DNA of 25,934 nt, taken from assembly GCA_966128725.1 (NCBI GenBank), contig CBHYLN010000074.1, forward strand, positions 1-25,934. Reading direction: 5' to 3'. A program made the position numbers and the translations under genes. The stretch is from JAFDZV01 sp966128725. GTDB lineage: Bacteria; Bacteroidota; Ignavibacteria; OLB7. Position 1 is the first letter of the stretch, and every line of letters begins with the position of its first letter. The notes beneath the pieces are model-generated. The model saw only the letters and a program-made list of their open reading frames with translations. It had not been told where the DNA came from and searched no databases. This document shows, one piece after another, positions 9,901 through 17,387 of the stretch.

Positions 9901-10720
9901 TGAACTTCGCGCCGTCGAATGCCGGGGTTGGCGCCTGCTCCATCTCGTCCACCTGGCGGGCCTGGCCCTTGCTCATCACGGCTGCGCTGGGTTCAACGGC
10001 GGCGGCCTGGGCCTCGGCAGCCTTCGTGGCGGCCGGAGCATGCGTGCTCTGCTCGGCGGCTACCTGCTGGGCCTGGGCCACAACCGCCTGGAAGGCAGGG
10101 TCGTTGGCGGCCGAGGCGGGCACGTTCGCGGGCGCTGCTGCAACAGGCGCAGCGGCTGCCTTCGGCGCAGCGGCTGCCTTCGGTGCGCCTGCGGGCGCGG
10201 CCTTCGCCGTTGCGGGCGCCTTCGCCGCACCGCGCGCGCCACCACCGGACGCCGGCGACGACTTGCCGGCCGACGCGGTTGAGGCCGACCCTCTGGAGGA
10301 CGGCGACGACGATACCAGCGGGCCTCGACGCCCCCCACCACCGGCACCGGGCACAATCTTTACGCCGGCAGCCGTATTGGTGAAACGCGCAACGGCCGGC
10401 GACTGCATGGTCCCCGGCGCACCAATCCGCGCGGCGGCGCCGCCGGTAAAGGCGGGCACTGCCTGCGCTCCCTGGCCTGTTTTCAGGCCGGCGCCAGCAA
10501 CGGCAACTGGGCCGCCACCCAACCGTACCGCCGGGCCGGCCACGGCCGGTGTCTCGGTCGCAACTGTCCGGCGCGCCGATTCCACCGCCGATCCGGCAGC
10601 GCTCGACCCACGACGCAGCGTGGCCAATGGGCTGGCGAACTCGGCCGCGGGCCGTGCAGCACGTGTTTCCTGGCGCGCCACCGTGGCGCTTTTCGGTGTG
10701 GTGGTCTTTTTTGTATCCAC
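6938..10720 (-). CDS. Probable eCIS effector with C-terminal HNH-type nuclease domain
   Basis: This 1260-residue protein starts at a GTG with GGGAG 11 nt upstream. Residues 1-250 are Ala/Pro/Gly-rich and look disordered; 250-400 are acidic. About 430-980 is a long helical region with hydrophobic stretches near 572-587, 735-756, 842-877 and 913-930; from memory it matches the body of proteins that sit in eCIS clusters and often carry DUF4157. No DUF4157 HExxH is present here. Near 1081-1102 an NPFPLVYPK...YKPLYLG motif forms a junction. The last 73 residues carry an HNH-type motif, VDHVVELQIGG...NLWPL...N, with H1193, N1207 and N1216 (H-x13-N-x8-N, an H-N-N variant). This suggests a DNA- or RNA-cleaving toxin delivered by the adjacent machine. 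It ends the eCIS block and has no immunity gene beside it. Delivery is inferred from position and architecture. Confidence 0.8.
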   Translation of the reverse strand: MDTKKTTTPKSATVARQETRAARPAAEFASPLATLRRGSSAAGSAVESARRTVATETPAVAGPAVRLGGGPVAVAGAGLKTGQGAQAVPAFTGGAAARIGAPGTMQSPAVARFTNTAAGVKIVPGAGGGGRRGPLVSSSPSSRGSASTASAGKSSPASGGGARGAAKAPATAKAAPAGAPKAAAAPKAAAAPVAAAPANVPASAANDPAFQAVVAQAQQVAAEQSTHAPAATKAAEAQAAAVEPSAAVMSKGQARQVDEMEQAPTPAFDGAKFKEALMKRIEEMAPKNLDEADKFSEEDKLGGVKEEMGGKVEAEKANSQGPLEAKTKEAPSTSGIEAKPVTKLPPAGIGSAPGSIGAERAAPKQQDASAVEAPLADDSRSIDDQMAAANVTDQQLQNSNESSFTAASAAKSEAQTHAAEDPKGFRQFENKTLTKAESEAAAVAQKELQGMHADRAKGLTQVEGKQVGAKGKDEAARAKVAADIAAIYDTTKTKVESILTGLDSKVETAFDAGAALAKQAFEDYVEQKMDAYKRERYSGVLGAAQWIADLFLDLPDEVNRFYEDGRELYIQKMDIVLDVVIVIIGRELAAARAEIQKGKDEIAAYVAKLPSDLKGVGEQAAAEVSEKFEQLEESIEGKQGELVDTLAQKYQENLQAVDERIKELKAANKGLISRAIGMIKDVIETIRKLGRMLDTILKKIAEVVNLILMDPIGFFENLAAGFKKGFNQFVDNIQKHLIAGLFAWLTGAMGPVGIKIPDNLFSLKGIFNLVMQVLGLTWEYMRAKAVQLFGETVVSVMEKGAEIFMKLREGPDAVWEYVKEQFNDLKEMVLDQIKEMIITEVIKAGIKWLIGLLNPAAAFIKAAMAIYSFVTFLFNRAAQILDFINGVLDGVLAIAKGQIDGAANLVEKALAKSIPLIIGMLAALLGISGLVAKVQKLIMKIRKRIDTAITKLLMKVKAAAGKLLSGAKGALVTWWKNRASFKAGKENHAVYFDGEGAGAKLMVASTPMTLARIIEEKERLASSDAQKSAIAEIKKHHAVIKQLASLPEDQQQAKRAEFEAAFKGIAGHLAVLYADGDVGTKENPFPLVYPKGGIGSYKPLYLGKKTMPKAPQSDLQKSYESNSGTVDEYVPTKRKKLADSGVTLGVTSENHVKAGMLREYKEGNGDRSRMEEVKRAMEKYGYSGKESGLDVDHVVELQIGGADHEANLWPLNSSVNQSSGRTLKIIRSKIPGAGELTLDQVHKKRDGKGTWIVITATREG
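10147..10182 (-). repeat. 18-bp tandem duplication in the effector N-terminus
   Basis: Two exact adjacent 18-bp copies (10147-10164, 10165-10182) encode a KAAAAP-type unit twice in the Ala/Pro-rich N-terminal region of the effector. It is consistent with slippage in a disordered segment. Confidence 0.7.
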
Positions 10721-10938
10721 GTTGTATGCCGCTCCCGAAATGGTGGTGTTATCCCTTCCCTGCTCAACGACGCCGCGCGCGAACCGAACGCCATATCAGG
10801 CTGATACGGGCGCCAGCGCGGCAGTGCCAATCAACAACGACTCCCGACACGTGACAGGCACATCACGGGCAAATCACCGGCTCATCAAACGCACGTCGCG
10901 GATGTGTCGCGGACGCCGCGCGGACAACGCACGCATCC

Positions 10939-10956
10939 ATTGCGGAGATCCGCAAT
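10939..10956. promoter_or_regulatory. 8+2+8 perfect palindrome upstream of the effector gene
   Basis: ATTGCGGA (10939-10946), spacer GA, TCCGCAAT (10949-10956). It lies about 220 bp upstream of the effector start and about 140 bp past the ATPase stop. It could be an operator for separate control of the effector or part of a terminator for the structural operon; it has no T-run. Confidence 0.35.
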
Positions 10957-11016
10957 CCGCTCAAACCCGAAACGCCCAGCCGATAATTCCCAGCCCGTAC
11001 CTCCCAACAACAACTC

Positions 11017-11086
11017 AATTCCTAATTCCTAATTCTTAATTCTTAATTCCTAATTCTTAATTTCTAATTTCTAATTTCCAATTCAC
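11017..11086. repeat. Tandem heptanucleotide array (AATTCCT-type), ten units
   Basis: Ten consecutive 7-bp units all begin with AATT: AATTCCT twice, AATTCTT twice, AATTCCT, AATTCTT, AATTTCT twice, AATTTCC and a degenerate AATTCAC. The array starts 11 bp beyond the ATPase stop on the 3' side and contrasts sharply with the GC-rich surroundings. Seven-base tandem repeats of this kind occur between genes in several bacteria; their function is unclear. Confidence 0.9.
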
Positions 11087-11097
11087 AACTCTTCTCC

Positions 11098-12456
11098 CTA
11101 CATCGTCTTTCCATCCTTCAGGAGTTCGCGGCGAATGCCTTCGTCAACATCGGCGGCGCGGATGATGTGTTCGTTCCGGCTCAGCGCCTTCAGCGACGCA
11201 AAGCGCACAACGTTCATCACCGTTCCGCCCGATATTTCATGCTTGTCGGCAATCCTTCCCAGATCAAGCGATGGTTCCATCGTGGCTTTCGACGAAAACG
11301 CATTCTGCCATATTCGTCGCCGCTCCGGCGGCTTCGGCATCGGGAAATACACCACCGAATGGAAGCGCCTGATAAATGCGTCATCGATATTATTCTTCAG
11401 ATTCGAGGCCAGAATTACAACGCCATTAAACTCCTCGATACGCTGAAGCAGGAAGCTGACTTCCTGATTCGCGTATCGATCGTGCGAGCTGTCCACCTTG
11501 GTCCGCCGCCCGAACAACGCGTCGGCCTCGTCGAAGAACAGTATCCAGCCCCGGTTTTCGGCCATGTCGAACACCTTCGACAGGTTCTTCTCGGTTTCGC
11601 CGATGTATTTCGACACGATCATGCTGAGATCGACCTTGTAGACATCGCTGCCGCAGTGTTTGCCAAGCAGGCAGGCCGACAGCGTTTTGCCCGTGCCCGG
11701 CGGGCCGTAGAACAGGCTGGTGAAGCCGGGTCGCAGCTTCTGCAACATTCCCCAGTCATCCAGCAGCGTGGATCCATATTGCAGCCAGTGCTTGATTTCC
11801 TCCAGTTGTTCCAACGTGGAGGATTGCAGCACCAGGTCGCCCCAACCCAGATTGGTTGTCACCAATCGCGCCGGGAACTCGCTGTTGTAACCGGGCCGGC
11901 GTTCCAGGCCGGTCGTGAAACGATGCACGTACTCGCGCGAGATGGTCAACGCTCCGCTGAGCGCGGGCTCGGCGTGCGACGTTGGCGACAGTTGCAGCAC
12001 GCTGTGCCGTGCAAAGGCATGGTCACTTTCGAACAGCCCCAGCAGCCGGAATCGCGCGGCCAGGTCATCACCGGCCAGGATGAACAACGCCGTTTCGCCG
12101 GTGGGGATAAATCCTCCGTGTGTTGCGCCGTGCCATCCGCCGAACTCGGTGCATCCACGCTCGGTGGACGCGTTCTTTATCCAGAGCACATCCAGCAACT
12201 GCGGCCGGATGTGCGGAAGCAAGGCCAGGATCAGAACAACACGTTCCTCCTCGCTTAGCCCGTACTCCCGAACGAATCGCCCGTAGGCGCTGTTGCCAAG
12301 TGCCGGCGCGGCCGGCACCGCGCCGGCACCGTCGGCAACACCCGGGCCATCGCTGGCGCTCGGGAAATATGGCCGCAACCGTGCTGCAAGCACTTGCGAA
12401 AACCAGGCCGTCTCGCGTTCCAGATCCACCGCGTTTTCGTTCACGGCCGCTCCCAT
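11098..12456 (-). CDS. eCIS AAA+ ATPase (Afp15/Pvc15-like)
   Basis: The 452-residue protein has an N-terminal helical domain (about 1-230) and a C-terminal AAA+ module. Walker A is GPPGTGKT at 251-258, Walker B is ILFFDEAD at 305-312, sensor 1 is in LASN at 349-352, and arginine-finger candidates are in DDAFIRRF at 359-366. This CDC48/FtsH-like module with its N-terminal domain is typical of Afp15/Pvc15, the ATPase present in almost all eCIS loci and needed for particle assembly in Afp/PVC systems. The ATG lies inside the end of the Afp14-like gene (16-nt overlap), which implies translational coupling. It is the last gene of the tight structural block; the effector follows after 377 bp. Confidence 0.93.
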   Translation of the reverse strand: MGAAVNENAVDLERETAWFSQVLAARLRPYFPSASDGPGVADGAGAVPAAPALGNSAYGRFVREYGLSEEERVVLILALLPHIRPQLLDVLWIKNASTERGCTEFGGWHGATHGGFIPTGETALFILAGDDLAARFRLLGLFESDHAFARHSVLQLSPTSHAEPALSGALTISREYVHRFTTGLERRPGYNSEFPARLVTTNLGWGDLVLQSSTLEQLEEIKHWLQYGSTLLDDWGMLQKLRPGFTSLFYGPPGTGKTLSACLLGKHCGSDVYKVDLSMIVSKYIGETEKNLSKVFDMAENRGWILFFDEADALFGRRTKVDSSHDRYANQEVSFLLQRIEEFNGVVILASNLKNNIDDAFIRRFHSVVYFPMPKPPERRRIWQNAFSSKATMEPSLDLGRIADKHEISGGTVMNVVRFASLKALSRNEHIIRAADVDEGIRRELLKDGKTM

Positions 12457-14003
12457 TCAACGTGCATAGGCCTTTGCATCCATGGCAGTTTTACAATACT
12501 GATGCCCCACGGCAAACCGCCGAGCAGCACATCAAACGCGGCGCGCTCCACGTGCAGGCGAAGGCCGTCGTGATCGGCGCGCAACAATCCACGACGCGAA
12601 AGGAAGCTTGTCCGCAGACCGTCGCGCGTGGTGTTGCCAAGCACCTTCCAGTGTTGCAACACGGCATCCAGCAACGCATCGACCTCGGCACGATCCTCCT
12701 CGGCCAGCAGGCCTTCGCTGATATGAATCGGCATCTCCGGCTCGATGCCCAACAGTGCGCGAGCCATGCCCAGCTCGAACTCGTAGGCGTCCTCACGGCC
12801 GGTTGCCAGATAATGCAGCGCGGCAACCGCCCGTTGCCGCATGGGCACCGGAAGCCGGCTGGCGCCGGGCTCGGCAATGCCCATGTTGATCAGCAGCGGA
12901 GTGATGAACGAATGCACGAGCACCAACCCGGCGTTGTGCATTGCCGCCGGGAGCACGTCCGTCTCCCGCGCCGGCCCAATCATGCGCTCCAGAGCGCTGG
13001 CCAGGTCGTTTGCCAGGCCTTCAGTAGCCTGGCTGGCCGCCGGCATGTCGCCGGTTGCCGGGGCCGGGGTCGCATTCGGCTCGGCCGGTGGCAGGTCCAT
13101 CAACCGCCGAAGTTGTTCGCGGTACTGTTCCGGAACGGCCTCCAGCATCGCCTGCAACGAGTCCGGATCCTGCGTCGGCGCGTCGGCAATGTTCTCGAAC
13201 ATCCTGGCCGTATCATCCAGGCTTTGCAGCAGGTCGGCCAGCTCCTGCATGGCGCCGGCCTGCTCGGCATCGTCCTGTTCATCCTGGCCGGGTTCGCCGG
13301 CCTGGTCCACCGGCCCGCTGCTCATCATCGCCGCCACAAACACGGCGGCGCGCTCCAGGCGTTCGATGCGGCTATCGCCCAACGCCGTTACCAACTCCAC
13401 AATCCACGCGCCCGATTCCGCATCGTGGCCGGTGCTCCGTAGCAGTACTTCCACGATCGCCGGCAGCTCGGGCTCGGGCACAAGCTGGAACAGCCGGAAC
13501 AGGAACCCTTCGCTGATGCGCTCAGTGCGTGCAATCGCCGCCAACGTTTGCAGTTCGCGGCGGCAGGTTTCGCGCAACTCCGCCTGCACAACCTCGAAGG
13601 CCCTGTCGGCCTCGCTCCACTGAAGCACACCTGTGCGCAGATAGCCAAGCAATGTCTCGTATTGTTCCTGCTGCGGCGTTGTCGTTCGCGGGCGCGAGGC
13701 ATAGGGCGTGTAGACACCGTCGATCGCCGCTCGAAGCCGCGCGCCGAGCTGCCGGTCGAGAAGCACCGGCCGCTCGGCGGCGAAATCGGCTTCGGAACTC
13801 ACGCTCAGATCGAGCTCCAGACGCGCGAGGTGGATCACCTCGTCGCCCGGCGCAACCTCGTCGAACGCGCGCTCGAATGCGGCAAGCAATGAATCCTCCC
13901 AGTGAAGCCGGAGGCTTTGCTGGATGGCGAAGGCGTCCTTTTCGGATGCTGCCTTCACCGTCCAGCTCTGCCGTCTGATCCTGTGCGGACCTTTCATCGT
14001 CAT
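12441..14003 (-). CDS. Contractile injection system tape-measure family protein (Afp14-like)
   Basis: This 520-residue protein has the signatures I know for the CIS_TMP family: HRIRRQSW near the start (7-14), a helix ending FDEVAPGDEVIHLARLELDL (about 47-66), and a C-terminal LPWGISIVKLPWM followed by a short VEW tail. Between about 225 and 340 it has an acidic, Pro/Ala/Gln-rich low-complexity segment. In Afp, Afp14 is thought to set tube length or sit inside the tube; in short variants the role is less certain. The ATG at 14003 follows the previous stop by 6 nt and has AGGG nearby; an alternative ATG is at 13997. It overlaps the ATPase gene by 16 nt. Confidence 0.85.
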   Translation of the reverse strand: MTMKGPHRIRRQSWTVKAASEKDAFAIQQSLRLHWEDSLLAAFERAFDEVAPGDEVIHLARLELDLSVSSEADFAAERPVLLDRQLGARLRAAIDGVYTPYASRPRTTTPQQEQYETLLGYLRTGVLQWSEADRAFEVVQAELRETCRRELQTLAAIARTERISEGFLFRLFQLVPEPELPAIVEVLLRSTGHDAESGAWIVELVTALGDSRIERLERAAVFVAAMMSSGPVDQAGEPGQDEQDDAEQAGAMQELADLLQSLDDTARMFENIADAPTQDPDSLQAMLEAVPEQYREQLRRLMDLPPAEPNATPAPATGDMPAASQATEGLANDLASALERMIGPARETDVLPAAMHNAGLVLVHSFITPLLINMGIAEPGASRLPVPMRQRAVAALHYLATGREDAYEFELGMARALLGIEPEMPIHISEGLLAEEDRAEVDALLDAVLQHWKVLGNTTRDGLRTSFLSRRGLLRADHDGLRLHVERAAFDVLLGGLPWGISIVKLPWMQRPMHVEWERP

Positions 14004-14009
14004 CTGCCC

Positions 14010-17000
14010 TTAAATCAATGAGAGCAGATTATCGATCTGGCTGATGATTGAACCATCCGGCGTCCGGGTCTTCAGGGTATTCAACCGGTCCCTGGTCGTG
14101 ATTCTCGCCGAGTCATCGGTGATCTTCACGATGTTGAGCGTCAGAACATCGAGGATGGCGCCGTCAACCGCAGCATCAATCGGCGTGTTGGTATCGATGT
14201 AGTATTCGATCACGTCACAGACGGCGTTTCCAAGATCATCCTCGGCCTGATCCTCATCCTGGTTGTACCGGTCACGCATTGCCTGGGTGATGGTATCCAG
14301 ATCCAACTGACTCTTGATCACATCGATCTTCCGCGCGTTGGCCTTGATCTCGTCGAGCTTCATCTGCACGTACTGGATGGTGGTAACCGCGCCACCGCCC
14401 GTGTCGATAGTGCGTACCGCCTGGGTAAGCCCATCGGCGCCGGCAATCACGTTCTGCACGGTATCCGAGACGTTCTGCGTTGCGTTCGCCACACTCTGTG
14501 TTGCGCTTGCCACGCCGCCGGTCTGCGTTGCCACTGCGCCAACCTGTGTTGCCACCGTGTTCACGTTGGTAGCCACATTGCCCGTCTGCGTTGCAACGCT
14601 TCCTACCTGTGCGGCCACATCGCCCGTCTTGGTAGCAACGTTGCCAACCTGCGTGGCTACCGAACCTGTCTGTGTCGCCACGTTCTGCGTGGCCGTTGCA
14701 ATGTTGCCCGTGCCGGCCGTAACCGCCGTGCCCACACCCTGCGTGGCCGTTGCAATGTTGCCCGTGCCGGCCGTAACCGCCGTGCCCACGCCCTGCGTGG
14801 CGGCCGTTATGTTCGCGCTGCCGGTGGTTGTGGCATTTGCCACGTTCTGCGTTGCGGCTGCAACGTTCTGCGTGGCAGCCGTCTGCGCGGCCTGCTGGTT
14901 GGCGATGTTCTGCGCGGCCGCCGTAAGGTCGTCACCCTGCGTAACTCCAAGCTCCGCGTAGGTCGCCATGTTCTTCTGCAGGCCGTTCGGAACGGTGGCG
15001 CCCAGCATGGTGATCGAATCCTGGAACAGCGACACGTACTGGTTCTGGAAGCCGGTGAACCCGGACACGCGCTGGTCAACCAGGGCAACCTGATTGTTCA
15101 GATTGTTGGTCTGAAGCGCCAGCTTGTTGTCAACCGTGGCCCACACCGCGGTGTTGTTGGCGTCGAGCTTCGCGGTTACGAAGTTGGTGCGCGACGGCAA
15201 TACCTTTACGCCGTTGTTGATCACGTAGGTCTCCTTTACGCTTGGGCGGGTCAGTCCGGGCTCGCTTACCGTGCTGTCCGCCTCGAACACATAGTAGGGC
15301 ACCATGAAGTCGGCCACCACCGTGTTCGTGTTATCGTATACCACCACGAACGTGCCGCCGCGCACCACGCCCGCGAAATGCTCCGAGGCCGGGTTGCGGT
15401 CGATGAAGTTTCCGATCAGCAGGCGGTCGTCCTCGGTGTCCTCCTTGGCCTTGATCACGTTGTCGAGCGTTGCAAGCCAGGAGACATGCGGGCTGGCGAT
15501 CAACGAATCCACCGGCGTCACGAATTCCATGCGCGACACGCTGCCCAGCGTGGCACGATACGTGCCGGCCGAGGTCAACGTGCTCTTCATCGAATCCTGC
15601 CACGAGGTATCGGCAACGTAGGTTGTGTAGTCGCGGTTCAGCTTGGCGCGGGTGGCCGTCACGTTGTTGCCGACCGTGGTAACGGCTGTTGCCGCGTAGG
15701 TGCGTGGCGCGCAACCGCACTCCGTATCAATCGAAACGGTTGTGGGCTCGGCATCCACCTGCCCCTTCAGGGCCACGCTGAATGTTGCAACGTCGTCCAA
15801 CTGGGCCACCAGATCCTGCCGCATCACGTAGTGCAGGCGGTGCAGATCGTTGTAGCGGATCGCCGGCTTCACCGACACGGCCGCCCTGCTGGTGCCGGCA
15901 TGAACCGCCATCACGGCAAACGGCAGGTTCTTGGTTTTGATCAACGTCTTGATGTTGTTCACCGCCGTGGTGGCGTTCAGCCCCAGATGCCCTTCGATGC
16001 GGAAGAACGAATAGCGGCCAAGCTGATAGTTCAACGGTGATGTGGGGCCGCTGTATGCCGCCGCGTTGTACGACAGGTTGTTCGCGCCCATGCGACGCCA
16101 GAACAGACCGTAGTTCCAGTTCTGGTACAGCTTGCGCGTGTCGTTGGGGATGTAGTAATACGGGATGGCGCGATCCTCCAGCGACGCATCCTCGAATCGG
16201 CTCGGCGTGATCTTGATATCCGGCGTCGACTGCGTGGGGTCGAACGTATAGATCATCGCGTCCAGCTTCTTCAGCAGAAACTTGGCGCGGTCCAGCGTGC
16301 CACCGTTGCAGCACACCACGGGCGATGGATAAAACGCCGTGCGGTATTCGGTGAGCTGCACGCCGGGTGTCAGCATGTCGCCCAGCAGCAGGTGCTTCGG
16401 GAAGCTTGTGGCATCCGGCGAGCACCACACGTTGTCGCCGAACAGCAGATCCCGGAACGCGTTATAGGTCTCGGCAAGATCCTTCAGGAAATCGTAGTAG
16501 TACTGGATCTTGACATCACTGCTGGCAAATCCGGACTTGATCGTGTTCAGCTTGGTATTCCACCCGCTGTATGGGTCGGATGGGAAGATGTCCGCGATGA
16601 ACGACGAACACTGCGCGTAAATACCGCTGAGCGCGGCGGTAAGGCTGGTGTTGATATTGGTGCACGTGGCACGATACAACGACGCAAGCTGCGCGGCCGT
16701 GGTTACCGAACTGGTGACAATCGGGCGCTCCACCGTCAGCACCGACATGTTCAGGAACGCGTCGGCCGGGGTGTTCACCAGTTCAACCAGCGCGTTGGCG
16801 CAGGCCTGCTCCACCAACAGGAACTTGATACGGTTCTTGGCTTCCTTCCCCAGATTATCGCAATCGGTTCCGGAGCAGATATCGTCGTCCTTCAGATAGC
16901 TCTCCATCAACCCCACCGCGAACGTGGCGTTGAGATCGATGGTGGTGTTGGCCTTGAACGCGGTCAGGCTTATGGCCGCCGGATCGGTGCCGTTGGTCAG

Positions 17001-17360
17001 CAGCTCGAACACGGCGTACATCGTGCCGGCAGTGTTGCCGCCCACGTAGAACGGCGGATACGCCGGGTACGTGTTGTTGTACACCTTGTAGTGCGTGAAC
17101 GTTGTGTCGGCGTTCAGGTAAATCAGATCGCCATCGGTGGAGACACCAACCCCCTTGCTCACCTTCACCTGTGTACCGTTCAGCGTCGGGTTCAGGCCGC
17201 AGGCCAGGCCAACGCCGGCAAGCTTTGTGCGGGTAAGGCGAACTTGATCGTCGGCGTAGTTTCCCAGGCTGTTCAACTGATCATGTGTCAGCACCTGGTC
17301 CGCTTCGAACACGGTAAAACCGGTCGTGATTGTGTCGAGGCTCTTGTTTATCGGTATCAT
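14010..17360 (-). CDS. Large fibre-like eCIS protein in the Afp13 position, with heptad stalk
   Basis: A 1116-residue protein between the Afp12-like and Afp14-like genes, the slot where Afp/PVC loci encode the tail fibre. Residues 1-100 form a compact N-terminal part with VLTHDQLNSLGNYADDQVRLTR and GVGLACGL-type motifs, which I associate with large eCIS proteins of Bacteroidota and may be the anchor. Residues ~100-810 are a long mixed region of unknown fold. Residues ~815-973 are a stalk of 7-residue units such as VATQTGS, VATQVGN and VATKTGD, with Val/Ile/Thr spaced as in trimeric coiled coils with small cores. Residues 974-1116 are a helical C-terminal part rich in Asp/Ile/Leu. The fibre role is inferred from position and the stalk; there is no direct homology to adenovirus- or phage-type fibre tips. 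No Shine-Dalgarno precedes the ATG. Confidence 0.7.
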   Translation of the reverse strand: MIPINKSLDTITTGFTVFEADQVLTHDQLNSLGNYADDQVRLTRTKLAGVGLACGLNPTLNGTQVKVSKGVGVSTDGDLIYLNADTTFTHYKVYNNTYPAYPPFYVGGNTAGTMYAVFELLTNGTDPAAISLTAFKANTTIDLNATFAVGLMESYLKDDDICSGTDCDNLGKEAKNRIKFLLVEQACANALVELVNTPADAFLNMSVLTVERPIVTSSVTTAAQLASLYRATCTNINTSLTAALSGIYAQCSSFIADIFPSDPYSGWNTKLNTIKSGFASSDVKIQYYYDFLKDLAETYNAFRDLLFGDNVWCSPDATSFPKHLLLGDMLTPGVQLTEYRTAFYPSPVVCCNGGTLDRAKFLLKKLDAMIYTFDPTQSTPDIKITPSRFEDASLEDRAIPYYYIPNDTRKLYQNWNYGLFWRRMGANNLSYNAAAYSGPTSPLNYQLGRYSFFRIEGHLGLNATTAVNNIKTLIKTKNLPFAVMAVHAGTSRAAVSVKPAIRYNDLHRLHYVMRQDLVAQLDDVATFSVALKGQVDAEPTTVSIDTECGCAPRTYAATAVTTVGNNVTATRAKLNRDYTTYVADTSWQDSMKSTLTSAGTYRATLGSVSRMEFVTPVDSLIASPHVSWLATLDNVIKAKEDTEDDRLLIGNFIDRNPASEHFAGVVRGGTFVVVYDNTNTVVADFMVPYYVFEADSTVSEPGLTRPSVKETYVINNGVKVLPSRTNFVTAKLDANNTAVWATVDNKLALQTNNLNNQVALVDQRVSGFTGFQNQYVSLFQDSITMLGATVPNGLQKNMATYAELGVTQGDDLTAAAQNIANQQAAQTAATQNVAAATQNVANATTTGSANITAATQGVGTAVTAGTGNIATATQGVGTAVTAGTGNIATATQNVATQTGSVATQVGNVATKTGDVAAQVGSVATQTGNVATNVNTVATQVGAVATQTGGVASATQSVANATQNVSDTVQNVIAGADGLTQAVRTIDTGGGAVTTIQYVQMKLDEIKANARKIDVIKSQLDLDTITQAMRDRYNQDEDQAEDDLGNAVCDVIEYYIDTNTPIDAAVDGAILDVLTLNIVKITDDSARITTRDRLNTLKTRTPDGSIISQIDNLLSLI
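14689..14796 (-). repeat. 54-bp tandem duplication in the stalk of the fibre-like gene
   Basis: Two adjacent 54-bp copies (14689-14742, 14743-14796) differ at one third-codon-position base and encode the same 18-residue unit around TQGVGTAVTAGTGNIATA. This is inside the heptad stalk. Near-identity at synonymous sites argues for a recent duplication; weaker 21-bp periodicity continues on both sides (about 14440-14920). Confidence 0.9.
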
Positions 17361-17387
17361 GTTTGTGAATCGCTGATGTTGATGGTA

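Larger units (their letters stand above)
10721..11097. other. 377-bp intergenic region between Afp15 ATPase and effector genes
   Basis: This is the only gap over 300 bp, and the widest break inside the otherwise tight minus-strand block. It contains no convincing gene: the ORFs crossing it are shadows of the effector gene. It holds an AT-rich heptanucleotide array next to the ATPase stop (11017-11086) and an 18-bp palindrome (10939-10956). The effector gene may therefore have its own promoter here, but I cannot point to confident -35/-10 or Bacteroidota-type boxes. Confidence 0.6.

Noticed and set aside
7517..10282. 921-codon open frame on the plus strand
   Set aside because: It is antisense to the effector gene. 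High GC at third positions leaves long antisense frames open, and the product is a Leu/His/Arg/Gly-rich shadow without domain motifs.
9630..11039. 469-codon plus-strand frame reaching into the intergenic gap
   Set aside because: Most of it mirrors the Ala/Pro-rich effector N-terminus on the other strand; its end runs through the heptanucleotide array.
14440..14920. Regular repeats that might look like a CRISPR array
   Set aside because: They have a 21-bp and 54-bp coding period in frame and encode heptads; there are no unique spacers and no cas genes.
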